NCBI RefSeq assembly: GCF_023016065.1
Contig: NZ_JALKAQ010000013.1
Coordinates: forward strand, 38,596 to 102,595
From: Marinobacter sp. S0848L
Lineage (GTDB): Bacteria > Pseudomonadota > Gammaproteobacteria > Pseudomonadales > Oleiphilaceae
Direction: 5' to 3'
Length of the DNA: 64,000 nt
Positions 35,929 through 45,582 of this stretch are shown here, piece by piece. A program made the position numbers and the translations under genes. Below the pieces are notes generated by a model. That model searched no databases. It was not told the origin of the DNA and was given only the letters and a program-made list of their open reading frames with translations. Positions within the stretch are counted from its first letter, which is position 1. The number at the start of each line of letters is the position of its first letter.

Positions 35929-36294
35929 ATGTCTGATATTAAATTAATTTCTCCTTCTGGAAACTATCAGTTGGAGTTGGTTTATGCTGGAGAGGTTCAT
36001 TTTGGTCCCCCCTATTTTTCTATTGTGGCTAAAGGCTTTTCCTTGGATCCGAATTTATCGCCGGTTACTGAGGAGATTCTGTGGAGCCCCAACGAAAAGT
36101 ACCTCTGCTTGGTGGTCATAAGAAGTAGTGGCCAAGAATTGGTGTCTGAGCTTAATTTGGTTTCTGTATCAACTGGTACAGGAACTGTGATAGAGCGGAG
36201 AAAGGGGCAGATTACTGTAAACTCTGTTAATGACAATGGTGAGGTCGAATATGTAGTCAGGTTGTCTGGAAATAAAGTGGTGAAAAGAGCTTAA
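35929..36294 (+). CDS. Candidate immunity protein for the Rhs toxin
   Basis: This 121-residue protein of unknown family begins MSDIKLISPSGNYQLELVYA and is rich in beta-strand-type sequence (WSPNEKYLCLVVIRSSGQELVSELNLV). It has no signal peptide, so it would act in the cytosol. It follows the rhs stop by 4 nt, the standard place for an immunity gene. The DNA is visibly more AT-rich than the rhs core, as usual for exchanged toxin/immunity cassettes. The assignment rests on position and codon style only. Confidence 0.7.
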   Translation: MSDIKLISPSGNYQLELVYAGEVHFGPPYFSIVAKGFSLDPNLSPVTEEILWSPNEKYLCLVVIRSSGQELVSELNLVSVSTGTGTVIERRKGQITVNSVNDNGEVEYVVRLSGNKVVKRA

Positions 36295-36297
36295 CTT

Positions 36298-36815
36298 ATA
36301 GCGAACCACGCCCCGGCAACCTGCTGGAACAAAACCAGAGCGTGGCCAGTGGAAACTCCGCCAATGTACGTGGCAACTGCCTCACCATGCACGGCGACTG
36401 CCACTACGAATACGACGCCTTCGGCCGACGTATCGCCAAAACCAACGGTCTGACCCGAACCGAATTCCTGTGGCAGGGCGACCGACTCATTGCCGAAGAA
36501 ACCGGGGTTCAGTACCGCACCTATCTGTATGAGCCAGACGGCTTCAAACCCCTGGCGCTGGTAGATGGCCACGGCCCGGAAAAAGCCGAAGTCTATTACT
36601 ACCACCTGGACCATTTGGGCACACCCCAGGAACTGACCAACCAACAGGGCCAGCTTGTCTGGTCAGTCACCTACCGGGCCTATGGAAATGTTGTTCAGCG
36701 GCAGGTTGCAGAAATTGACAACCCACTGCGCTTCCAGGGCCAGTACTACGATTTGGAAACCGGAAAAATGCACCGTAGAAAAAGACGCGGCCTAAACACA
36801 GAAACAGTGTCAACT
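36298..36815 (+). pseudogene. Displaced rhs fragment (orphan core end without toxin)
   Basis: The frame PGNLLEQNQSVASGNSANVRG through VAEIDNPLRFQGQYYDLETG is homologous to residues near 1216-1413 of the intact Rhs protein upstream. It lacks a start, and has an internal deletion of about 40 residues where CHYEYD runs straight into AFGRRIAKTN; the intact copy has two YEYD repeats at these points. It ends before the self-cleavage motif and changes into unrelated sequence at about 36755. It is the scar of a previous C-terminal cassette and could serve as a recombination donor. Confidence 0.8.
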
Positions 36816-36820
36816 ATCTT

Positions 36821-37377
36821 GAAAAACACCGCTGGACGACACACTGGAAGACGGCTGCAGCGAGTTTAATCGTGTCACCGGGCAGGTTCGCATGGCTTTG
36901 GGTCGCAAGCGTTATTTCGAAGCCCCGTTTGTAGAATTCGATGCGTATGTGGATCGGGTGATTCAGCAGAGCGGTGTGTTCTACCGTCTCATTTTCGTGC
37001 ACCGCTACACTCAAAAATCGTTCCACAAAACCGCTTTCAGTACTATTGAATCCAGCAAACCGGAGGTTCTGGCGCTCTGGGACGTACTCCAGACATACAT
37101 GGATGTGTCGCAACCGCTGCCTGACGTACCAAGGCTAGAACCCTTCCGCCATCTGGACCCTGTCACCGCGGAGCATGACGAACGGACCGGCCGCAACCCT
37201 CGCTTCTGGCGCGATTTGGATTTGGAAGCTTGGAAGCAAGGGGAGGGCGCTCAGTGGTTGAAGCGGCAGGTGGAATACCCGTGGGGCGAACGTAAGTGCA
37301 AACTCACGCCGCAGCTCGGAAAGATCTCGATGGATGAGTACCGCAAGCTGCGCCCTGAAACAGCATGGCCGATTTAA
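36821..37377 (+). pseudogene. DUF6708-like gene, N-terminally truncated
   Basis: An open frame from about 36821 (after a TGA) encodes PLDDTLEDGCSEFNRVTGQV, then MALGRKRYFEAPFVEFDAYV at the first ATG (36892), ending EYRKLRPETAWPI. This matches the C-terminal half of DUF6708-type proteins found near T6SS VgrG/Rhs genes. The N-terminal half, which usually has membrane segments, is missing and is replaced by the rhs fragment. A 161-residue protein could still be made from ATG 36892, but no ribosome site is evident. Most likely a remnant of an older effector module. Confidence 0.65.
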
Positions 37378-37391
37378 TATCGGCCCTTCCC

Positions 37392-37832
37392 TCACCAACT
37401 CCCCACATTCTCCATGCTCGCCCATGGCTCCTGAGCCGGTAGAGCCTCACCCTTCTGCAACAACTCAATAGAAATCCCGTCCGGGGAGCGAATAAACGCC
37501 ATGTGACCGTCTCTCGGAGGGCGGTTGATGGTAATACCGTTGGCCTGTAGCTTCTCACACAAGGCGTAGATGTCGTCTACCCGAAATGCGAGGTGCCCGA
37601 AGTTGCGGCCGCCGGTGTATTCCTCGGGGTCCCAATTGTAGGTCAGTTCTATGGTGGGAGCTTTGTCTTGCCGGGCGCGTTCTTCGTCTTCAGGGGCGGC
37701 CAGAAATACCAGAGTAAAGCGGCCCTTTTCGCTGTCTTTACGGCTGATTTCCACCATTCCAAGCAGGTCGCAAAAGAAGTGAAGGGTCTCGTCCAGGTTG
37801 CTGACCCGAATCATGGTATGTAGGTATTTCAT
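37392..37832 (-). CDS. gloA: Glyoxalase I (lactoylglutathione lyase)
   Basis: The 146-residue VOC-fold metalloenzyme converts the methylglyoxal-glutathione hemithioacetal to S-lactoylglutathione. Expected metal ligands are visible at H5 (LHTMIRV), E62 (IELTYNW), H80 (FGHLAF) and E123 (GISIELL). The family segment [17 protein letters not shown] is intact. The ATG 37832 has AGGAG eight bases upstream; the longer in-frame ORF lacks support. Length matches the small Ni-type bacterial enzyme. It stands next to the DUF1853 gene on the same strand. Confidence 0.95.
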   Translation of the reverse strand: MKYLHTMIRVSNLDETLHFFCDLLGMVEISRKDSEKGRFTLVFLAAPEDEERARQDKAPTIELTYNWDPEEYTGGRNFGHLAFRVDDIYALCEKLQANGITINRPPRDGHMAFIRSPDGISIELLQKGEALPAQEPWASMENVGSW

Positions 37833-37857
37833 CGTGTTCTCCTGTGTTGATGTTGGG

Positions 37858-38766
37858 TTAGCGTTTGCTTTGGGGCCAATCGCGTGGGACCACAAACCAG
37901 CGCTCTTTCTCTACCCAGCAGGATAGCTCGGGTCGCCAAACCATTTCAGCAAACAAGGCCGGAATGCCTTCGGCTTCAACCCATTGAATGGTTGTGCGTG
38001 CCGCTTTGGCATCTGGCGTATCTATTTGGCTCCAAGGGCCAATCCAGTGCGGTTTGTTGAGGCGAACCCAGCGGCTGCTGTCCTCTGTCGCCAAGTCCGC
38101 AGCATAGCGCCATTTCCCGGTCAGGTGGTCGTCGGGAACCGTGTCCGGGAGCTTAGCGGTATCCCCGTTAGGGTAGAACAGATATCCGGGCATGAATATC
38201 CGTGGTTTGACGGGGTCGTGAATGCCTAGCTCAGCTAACACGCGTTGGGTTTCAGGCCGCTGGGTCATTTGGCTTTGGTGAGACAGCATGTGGTTGGTTT
38301 TAAGATCCAGCCGGTCCCGGGCATTGGGGCCGTACCACAAGGTTGGTCCGTCGGCAGCGGGTACGCCCAGATAGTATTTGATGGCGATTTCATGGTGTTC
38401 CAGGTCGCCGGTAACCGCGTTTCTCAGTACGAAGTCCAGCTCGCCCAGTGTCTTGGTCTCGGTTCGTATTTGTTGGTTTTTCAAAACAATTTCCCAGCCC
38501 ATGAGATCGTTCAACATCACCTCATAAAGCCGCTCGAAGTAGTGCCCAAGCCGTTTTTCTGTAGGGGCTGACAAACGAACGGGCGCTTCCTTTGGGTGAT
38601 CGTCCCAATGGCTCAGCGTGGTTAGGTAATCCGAGGGAAGAAACTCGCAGGGCCTAAAACTGATGGGAGATGCCACCAATTGAGGCGCTTCACACAGCCA
38701 GGCCAAATGGCGGACGGCTGGAGTTTTGAAGCGATGTAGGAAAAGCAGTTCTGAATCTGTATTCAT
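37858..38766 (-). CDS. DUF1853 family protein
   Basis: The 302-residue product matches the DUF1853 pattern: [18 protein letters not shown] at the N-terminus and [13 protein letters not shown] at about 95. [11 protein letters not shown] with [11 protein letters not shown] follows at about 130-155 and resembles a nuclease-like E-LDF-x-E-x-K core. DUF1853 proteins have a restriction-endonuclease-like fold in some predictions; function is not established. The ATG 38766 start agrees with family length; a TTG lies at 38838. It has no signal peptide and is probably cytoplasmic. It probably shares a transcript with gloA (25-nt gap). Confidence 0.8.
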   Translation of the reverse strand: MNTDSELLFLHRFKTPAVRHLAWLCEAPQLVASPISFRPCEFLPSDYLTTLSHWDDHPKEAPVRLSAPTEKRLGHYFERLYEVMLNDLMGWEIVLKNQQIRTETKTLGELDFVLRNAVTGDLEHHEIAIKYYLGVPAADGPTLWYGPNARDRLDLKTNHMLSHQSQMTQRPETQRVLAELGIHDPVKPRIFMPGYLFYPNGDTAKLPDTVPDDHLTGKWRYAADLATEDSSRWVRLNKPHWIGPWSQIDTPDAKAARTTIQWVEAEGIPALFAEMVWRPELSCWVEKERWFVVPRDWPQSKR

Positions 38767-38943
38767 ACGGTCAGGATACCTGAAACCTAAAGCGGGTGAG
38801 AGGTCGAAAAACGGTTCCTTACTGTCGATAGCTTTCAAAAGTTTAATTCACGGGCGTAAGCGCCGTGTGACCTCCACCGACATCAAAAAAGGCAGAGTTT
38901 GCTAAAGTGCTGAGCTGTTTTATCCCCAATGGAGAATGTCTAC

Positions 38944-40353
38944 ATGGAAGATTGGCAAGGATGCCTGGAGCCGCAATGCCAGCAAGCATTGCTGGTGGCC
39001 CGAGACGAGGTCGTGAAGCGGGGTGGGGCTGTGATTACTGCAGAAGACTTTCTGTTGGCGATGCTGGATGAGGTTGATGCGGTGGCTCCGTTTCTAAAGC
39101 GGCAGGGTGTGGATTTTGATGAACTAGTTCGGACGATTCAGGGCGAACAGCCGATTGTTGCCGAAGTCCACGGGGACGGCGATTTGTCGTCCCAGCTTAT
39201 CTATTGGATCTCAGCCACACGCGAGGTTATTGAAAGCCCTTGGTTGAATTGGTCACAGCTTTTACGGGGTCTGGTGAGTTGCGCTGAACGCCTGCAAGAT
39301 AAAGCTTATGTGGCGGTGCTGGAATTGGTGACGACCTGGCCGGATGAAGGCGGAAGTGCTTCTCGCGAGCAAAATACAAACACGCTTGGGCACACCCCAC
39401 TCACAATCGTGGAGCCGGGCTGGCTGGCCTTGGCTGAGGATGTGGCCGTTTCTCTTTCCTCAAATAAAACCGGGCTGATTTGGGTTCAGGGCGAACGAGG
39501 CAGCGGCAAAACCGCGTGGTTGCAGTCACTCTTGGACACGCCTGGGCTCTTTTGGGTGCAGATTGACCTGCGCCGACAGGCCGAAGTGATGGCGCAGGAA
39601 CAACCTGCAGTGCCCTCTCAAGGTGAGGAGGCTTATGGCTGGCCGGTTTTGGTATTAGATAATGTATCGCCGCTTGAATTGCTGGAGTTGATGGCGCAGC
39701 CAAACGGCGTCGCCCGAGAGCTCGTGTCTGGCTGGTGTGGGCCCATTTTGTTGCTCGCGCCCTGCGCGGAGAGCGACACAGATGGTGAGCAGCGGTTAAG
39801 CCATTTACTGGGTAGAACGCTGGAAGTGGTCACCATGCCGCCGGTGAGCACCGGGCAACGACGTGCGATTCTCACGGCTCATCAACCGTTGATTGAGAAA
39901 CGATTTAATGTGGAAATCGCGCTTGCCGCGGTGGAATATGCTGCTACCCGGCAGAGCCGGTGTGTGGCCTCGCCGGGTGGAATGCTTGAATGGGTACGAC
40001 GAGCCGCTGCTCGCCTGCAGATGTTTGCCAGCCGCGGGCCATTGGAGTCCGTCGCGCTCGCAGGCAGGCAAGACGTCGCTCGGAGGCAGTCGTTGGTATC
40101 TGCAGCAAGGGGAGAGTCGTTTCGCAACGACGACCCTGACATGCAAGACTTGGAATTGTCCAGGGCTGCGTCCGAAGTGCTTTGGCATGAACGCCAACGT
40201 TCGGGCACGTTGCGGCGATTAACGGTGGACGATCTTCGGCAGGAATTAGAGCGATGGCTTGCAGCCGCGCCAGAGCCGGTTCACTATGTGCGGCAGTATG
40301 AGCAACAGCATGGAGATACCTTGGGTGCAGGATCTGGAAATATACATTCGTGA
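38944..40353 (+). CDS. Clp N-domain protein with a single degenerate AAA+-like module
   Basis: The 469-residue product opens with a Clp-N-like double repeat (CQQALLVARDEV, ITAEDFLLAMLDE, about 1-150), as in ClpA/B/V. A P-loop GERGSGKTAW (about 183) and a Walker-B-like VLVLDN (about 236) follow, with lid helices to about 400. Only one ATPase module is present and the second is missing, so it is not a full Clp unfoldase. It may be an adaptor or specialised chaperone. I chose ATG 38944 because GGAG lies nine bases upstream. It overlaps the next gene by 44 nt. Confidence 0.7.
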   Translation: MEDWQGCLEPQCQQALLVARDEVVKRGGAVITAEDFLLAMLDEVDAVAPFLKRQGVDFDELVRTIQGEQPIVAEVHGDGDLSSQLIYWISATREVIESPWLNWSQLLRGLVSCAERLQDKAYVAVLELVTTWPDEGGSASREQNTNTLGHTPLTIVEPGWLALAEDVAVSLSSNKTGLIWVQGERGSGKTAWLQSLLDTPGLFWVQIDLRRQAEVMAQEQPAVPSQGEEAYGWPVLVLDNVSPLELLELMAQPNGVARELVSGWCGPILLLAPCAESDTDGEQRLSHLLGRTLEVVTMPPVSTGQRRAILTAHQPLIEKRFNVEIALAAVEYAATRQSRCVASPGGMLEWVRRAAARLQMFASRGPLESVALAGRQDVARRQSLVSAARGESFRNDDPDMQDLELSRAASEVLWHERQRSGTLRRLTVDDLRQELERWLAAAPEPVHYVRQYEQQHGDTLGAGSGNIHS

Positions 40354-40699
40354 CCTTGAACCGGGTGCCGTATCCCGGTGGCTTGAAGGGCAGCTTGATG
40401 ATGTCCGGCTGGACGATGCCGATGTGACCTCGGTTGCTAAAGGCAGTGCGCAGTTCAACGGAAGTGCGCTGCGTATTACCTTGTACCCTGGCGCGTTCGG
40501 GAAACGGTTCACATCGCTGGTGATTGAGGGCGACGAGTTGCCGTGGAACAACGATCTTGAGTGCGCTCGAAGCGCCTGGAGAATGATGGAAGGGGAGATC
40601 CGCTGCAGCTTAGGCGAGTGGCAGGAAGGTGATTCACTGGATGATGAAAAGTGGTGGCGATTGGATCACCGCGGAGAACAGCAGGTCGTTTGGAATTAA
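40310..40699 (+). CDS. Small acidic protein of unknown function, coupled to the Clp-N gene
   Basis: I do not recognise this 129-residue protein. It is acidic, rich in Trp (LPWNNDLE, EKWWRLD) and has no signal peptide or membrane segment. Its start lies inside the end of the Clp-N gene (44-nt overlap), so the two are translationally coupled and probably act together, for example as substrate or partner. An alternative ATG is at 40298. A strong terminator follows, closing a two-gene operon. Confidence 0.65.
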   Translation: MEIPWVQDLEIYIRDLEPGAVSRWLEGQLDDVRLDDADVTSVAKGSAQFNGSALRITLYPGAFGKRFTSLVIEGDELPWNNDLECARSAWRMMEGEIRCSLGEWQEGDSLDDEKWWRLDHRGEQQVVWN

Positions 40700-40714
40700 C
40701 AGCGCCCTGAACGT

Positions 40715-40745
40715 AAAAAGGCAGCCGATCAAGGCTGCCTTTTTG
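40715..40745. terminator. Bidirectional terminator
   Basis: AAAAAGGCAGCC and GGCTGCCTTTTT form a 12-bp stem with a GATCAA loop. The T runs on both strands serve the plus-strand two-gene operon and the minus-strand cold-shock gene. Confidence 0.94.
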
Positions 40746-40761
40746 TTTTAGCAGGGAACGA

Positions 40762-41319
40762 TCAATCGCTCAGGATTGATACGTTGTCAGCCTGCAGGCC
40801 TTTGTCGGCATCAACCACGTTGAAGCGAACCAGTTGGCCCTGCCGCAGAACGCGGCGACCACGGCCACGAATGGCGCGGAAGTGAACGAAGATTTCGTCG
40901 CCGCTTTCACGCACGATAAAGCCGAAGCCTTTTTTGACGTTGAACCACTTAACGGTACCGTCTTCGTCTCCTTCCGGAGTGCTGTCGTCAAAGTCGTCTT
41001 CGTCGTCGTAATCGTTCTGTGGCTGACTGGTACGAGCCGGGCGGTTCTGGGCGCGAGCGGGGGCAGCAGGCGCGGCTTGCTTACCGGCAACCAAAACAGC
41101 GATAAAACCCACAATGGCGAAAACAGCAAACGCCATCAAATACGCGGCAATACCACCTTGACTACCCAGAGCTTCAACGCCTTCGCCCATAGCGAGCAGT
41201 TTCAGCGGTGCCGGGGTGGCAGACAGTAGCAGGCCTAGTACAAACGGTGCCGGAATTGCGATCAGGATAGCAACAAGGATCGCTTTGGCTGGATTACGCA
41301 TTGGTTGGTTATTCTCCAT
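40762..41319 (-). CDS. Membrane-anchored cold-shock domain protein
   Basis: The 185-residue product has two hydrophobic helices (about 12-33 and 57-79), an acidic, disordered linker ([18 protein letters not shown]) and a C-terminal cold-shock domain with RNP1 KGFGFI and RNP2 IFVHFRAI. The fold binds single-stranded RNA/DNA. The membrane segments suggest it holds RNA-binding activity at the inner membrane, with the CSD in the cytosol (inference). This fusion is larger than CspA (about 70 residues). A second ATG at 41301 could also be the start; neither has a strong ribosome site. Confidence 0.88.
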   Translation of the reverse strand: MENNQPMRNPAKAILVAILIAIPAPFVLGLLLSATPAPLKLLAMGEGVEALGSQGGIAAYLMAFAVFAIVGFIAVLVAGKQAAPAAPARAQNRPARTSQPQNDYDDEDDFDDSTPEGDEDGTVKWFNVKKGFGFIVRESGDEIFVHFRAIRGRGRRVLRQGQLVRFNVVDADKGLQADNVSILSD

Positions 41320-41468
41320 AATTAAACGCTAACGATAAAAAGCCGTACATCGGGTAAAATGGCATGTCCGGCAGTGAACACCGCCGCTGAATTCTGTGTT
41401 TAGAATATCTGGCGTTGGCGGTAAAAGGCGCCATGATACCAGATTAAAGAAAGGGCTGACCAAATCTC

Positions 41469-41687
41469 ATGAGTAAAAAGACTCTCGAAGACCGGATTGC
41501 AGATCTGGAAATGCGACTTGCGTTCCAGGATGACGTGATTAACACCCTGAGCGAACAAGTAACCAAGCAGGAAATGGACATTCGGGAGCTGTGGGAGGCG
41601 AAGCGGCTGATGCATCAGCAGCTTAAGGATGTGTCGCCCTCCCACATACGGCGGGAGGATGAGGAAACCCCGCCGCCGCATTATTGA
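41469..41687 (+). CDS. slyX: SlyX family protein
   Basis: The 72-residue coiled-coil protein (EDRIADLEMRLAFQDDVINTLSEQV, then a Pro/His-rich PSHIRREDEETPPPHY tail) matches SlyX in length and sequence. It is a small conserved proteobacterial protein of unknown biochemical role, named from its place near slyD. A SlyX gene beside the dap cluster is common in pseudomonads. Confidence 0.9.
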   Translation: MSKKTLEDRIADLEMRLAFQDDVINTLSEQVTKQEMDIRELWEAKRLMHQQLKDVSPSHIRREDEETPPPHY

Positions 41688-41691
41688 TTTC

Positions 41692-41716
41692 GGAGTTGGG
41701 CTTTAACTCCTTCTAA
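41692..41716. terminator. Weak hairpin between slyX and dapE
   Basis: GGAGTT and AACTCC pair across GGGCTTT, followed by TTCTAATT. The two genes converge here, so it may end both. Confidence 0.5.
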
Positions 41717-43940
<2,224 letters not shown>

Positions 43941-44041
43941 CTGGTGGTTGCTCCTATTTCTGAAGTTGAAAAACTGAGTTCTTTTCCGCTGCCATTAGCT
44001 TCCTCTTCTTGATTAGGAAGGCTGGGGCCGCGGTTAATCTG

Positions 44042-44383
44042 TTAGTTAGTCCACGCAGCCCATTCGTCTGCGTTAAAGCCCACGGTAACCGTCTCGCCAC
44101 GTTCAACAACCGGGCGTTTGATGATGGAGGTATTCTCCAGCATAACTTGGTGGGCAGTTTGGGCCGTCATGGTATCACGAACCTCATCCGGAAGTTTTCG
44201 CCAGGTGGTGCCGCGCTTGTTGATCAGTGTTTCCCAATTCAACGACTGCTCCCACTCGGCCAGCTTTTCGCTGGTGAGGCCGTCTTTTTTGAAATCGTGG
44301 AATTCATAAGCGATACCGTTTTCATCCAGCCATTTACGGGCTTTTTTGACGGTGTCGCAGTTCTTGATGCCGTAGAGCTTCAT
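44042..44383 (-). CDS. yffB: ArsC/Spx-like reductase family protein (YffB type)
   Basis: The 113-residue thioredoxin-fold protein has a single N-terminal cysteine (IKNCDTVKKARKWLDENGI). LINKRGTTWRKLPDEV and IIKRPVVERGETVTVGFNAD, found in the ArsC/YffB family, follow. Without further ArsC cysteines, arsenate reduction is unlikely; a glutathione-dependent thiol role is more probable. Its start overlaps the dapC stop (ATGA). The position between dapC and dapD is conserved in pseudomonads, but a role in the pathway is not known. Confidence 0.9.
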   Translation of the reverse strand: MKLYGIKNCDTVKKARKWLDENGIAYEFHDFKKDGLTSEKLAEWEQSLNWETLINKRGTTWRKLPDEVRDTMTAQTAHQVMLENTSIIKRPVVERGETVTVGFNADEWAAWTN

Positions 44384-45582
44384 GCTTTAAACCCTTTTAC
44401 AAACTCGACAATGCGGTGAGCCGCTTCAACGCACTCTTCTACAGGTGCCACCAAGGCCATGCGAACCCGGTTTTCGCCGGGGTTGTGGCCGTCCACGGTG
44501 CGGGAAAGGTAGCGGCCAGGCAGTACATGGACGTTTTGCTGTGCCGACAATTCCCGGGCGAAGGTTTCGTCATCGAAGGGTGTTTCCGGCCAGAGGTAGA
44601 AGCCGGCATCCGGGAAGTCGACGTTCATCACTTCGCGCAGGATAGGCACTACCGCTTCGAACTTGGCGCGATACGCCGACCGGTTTTCTTTAACGTGTTC
44701 TTCATCGTTCCACGCTGCAATGCTCGCCAATTGATTGTGAATGGGCATGGCGCAGCCGTGGTAGGTCCGGTACTTCAGGTAGCCCGACAACACGTTAGCA
44801 TCGCCGGCGACAAAGCCGGAACGCAGGCCAGGCAGGTTGCTGCGCTTCGATAGGCTGTGAAACACCACGCAGCGTTTAAAATCGTGGCGGCCAAGAGCGG
44901 CACAGGTTTGCAGCAGGCCTTCGGGTGGATTGGCTTCGTCCGGGTAGAGTTCGGAGTAGCACTCGTCAGACGCCACAATAAAATCGTGACGGTCGGCCAG
45001 CTCAATCACTTTGGTCAGTGTTTCACGGCTAAATACGGCGCCACTGGGGTTGCCGGGCGAGCATAGAAACAGGACCTGGCAGCTGGCCCAGACGGATTCA
45101 GGCACCTTGTCGAAATCCGGAATGAAGCCGTTGCTGGCATCGCAAGGCAGGTAGACGGGGTCGGCTCCGGCGAGAAACGCGGCCCCTTCGTACACCTGAT
45201 AAAACGGATTCGGGCTGACCACGGTTGCGGGTTTGCTTGCATCCACAACGGCCTGTACCAGCGAAAAAATGGCTTCGCGGGTGCCGTTGACTGGAACGAT
45301 ATTGCGCGCCGGGTCGAGTGAGCCTTCGCGCAGGCTAAAGCGGCGGATAGCCCAGTTAGCAATGGTTTCGCGCAGTTCGTCGATGCCCTTGGTGGTGGGG
45401 TAGTTGGCCAGCTTGTCCAGGTTGTCGGCCACCACCTGCTTAACGAAAGCCGGGGCCGGGTGCTTGGGTTCGCCAATGCCCAGTGAAATCGGCGCCAGGT
45501 GTTCAGGCACGGTGATGCCGGCTTTCAGCTTCGCCAGTTTCTCAAACGGGTAAGGGTGCAGTCTTTCGAGGTTGGAATTCAT
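44380..45582 (-). CDS. dapC: Succinyldiaminopimelate transaminase
   Basis: The 400-residue fold-type I aminotransferase (PLP) converts N-succinyl-2-amino-6-ketopimelate to N-succinyl-LL-diaminopimelate. Features: an N-terminal LERLHPYPFEKLAKLKAG, the substrate loop APISLGIGEPKHPAP, LCSPGNPSGAV (binding the PLP aspartate region), and HSLSKRSNLPGLRSGFV with the PLP lysine. The ATG 45582 overlaps the glnD stop (ATGA), and its own stop overlaps the yffB start, so all three are coupled. Confidence 0.95.
   Translation of the reverse strand: MNSNLERLHPYPFEKLAKLKAGITVPEHLAPISLGIGEPKHPAPAFVKQVVADNLDKLANYPTTKGIDELRETIANWAIRRFSLREGSLDPARNIVPVNGTREAIFSLVQAVVDASKPATVVSPNPFYQVYEGAAFLAGADPVYLPCDASNGFIPDFDKVPESVWASCQVLFLCSPGNPSGAVFSRETLTKVIELADRHDFIVASDECYSELYPDEANPPEGLLQTCAALGRHDFKRCVVFHSLSKRSNLPGLRSGFVAGDANVLSGYLKYRTYHGCAMPIHNQLASIAAWNDEEHVKENRSAYRAKFEAVVPILREVMNVDFPDAGFYLWPETPFDDETFARELSAQQNVHVLPGRYLSRTVDGHNPGENRVRMALVAPVEECVEAAHRIVEFVKGFKA

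Noticed and set aside
28142..37377. A complete type VI secretion system
   Set aside because: Only vgrG, a DUF4123 adaptor, rhs and relics are present; no sheath, baseplate, ClpV or membrane-complex genes are seen.
38944..40353. ClpV, the T6SS sheath disassembly ATPase
   Set aside because: The N-domain is Clp-like but the protein is about half the length of ClpV and has only one ATPase-like module.
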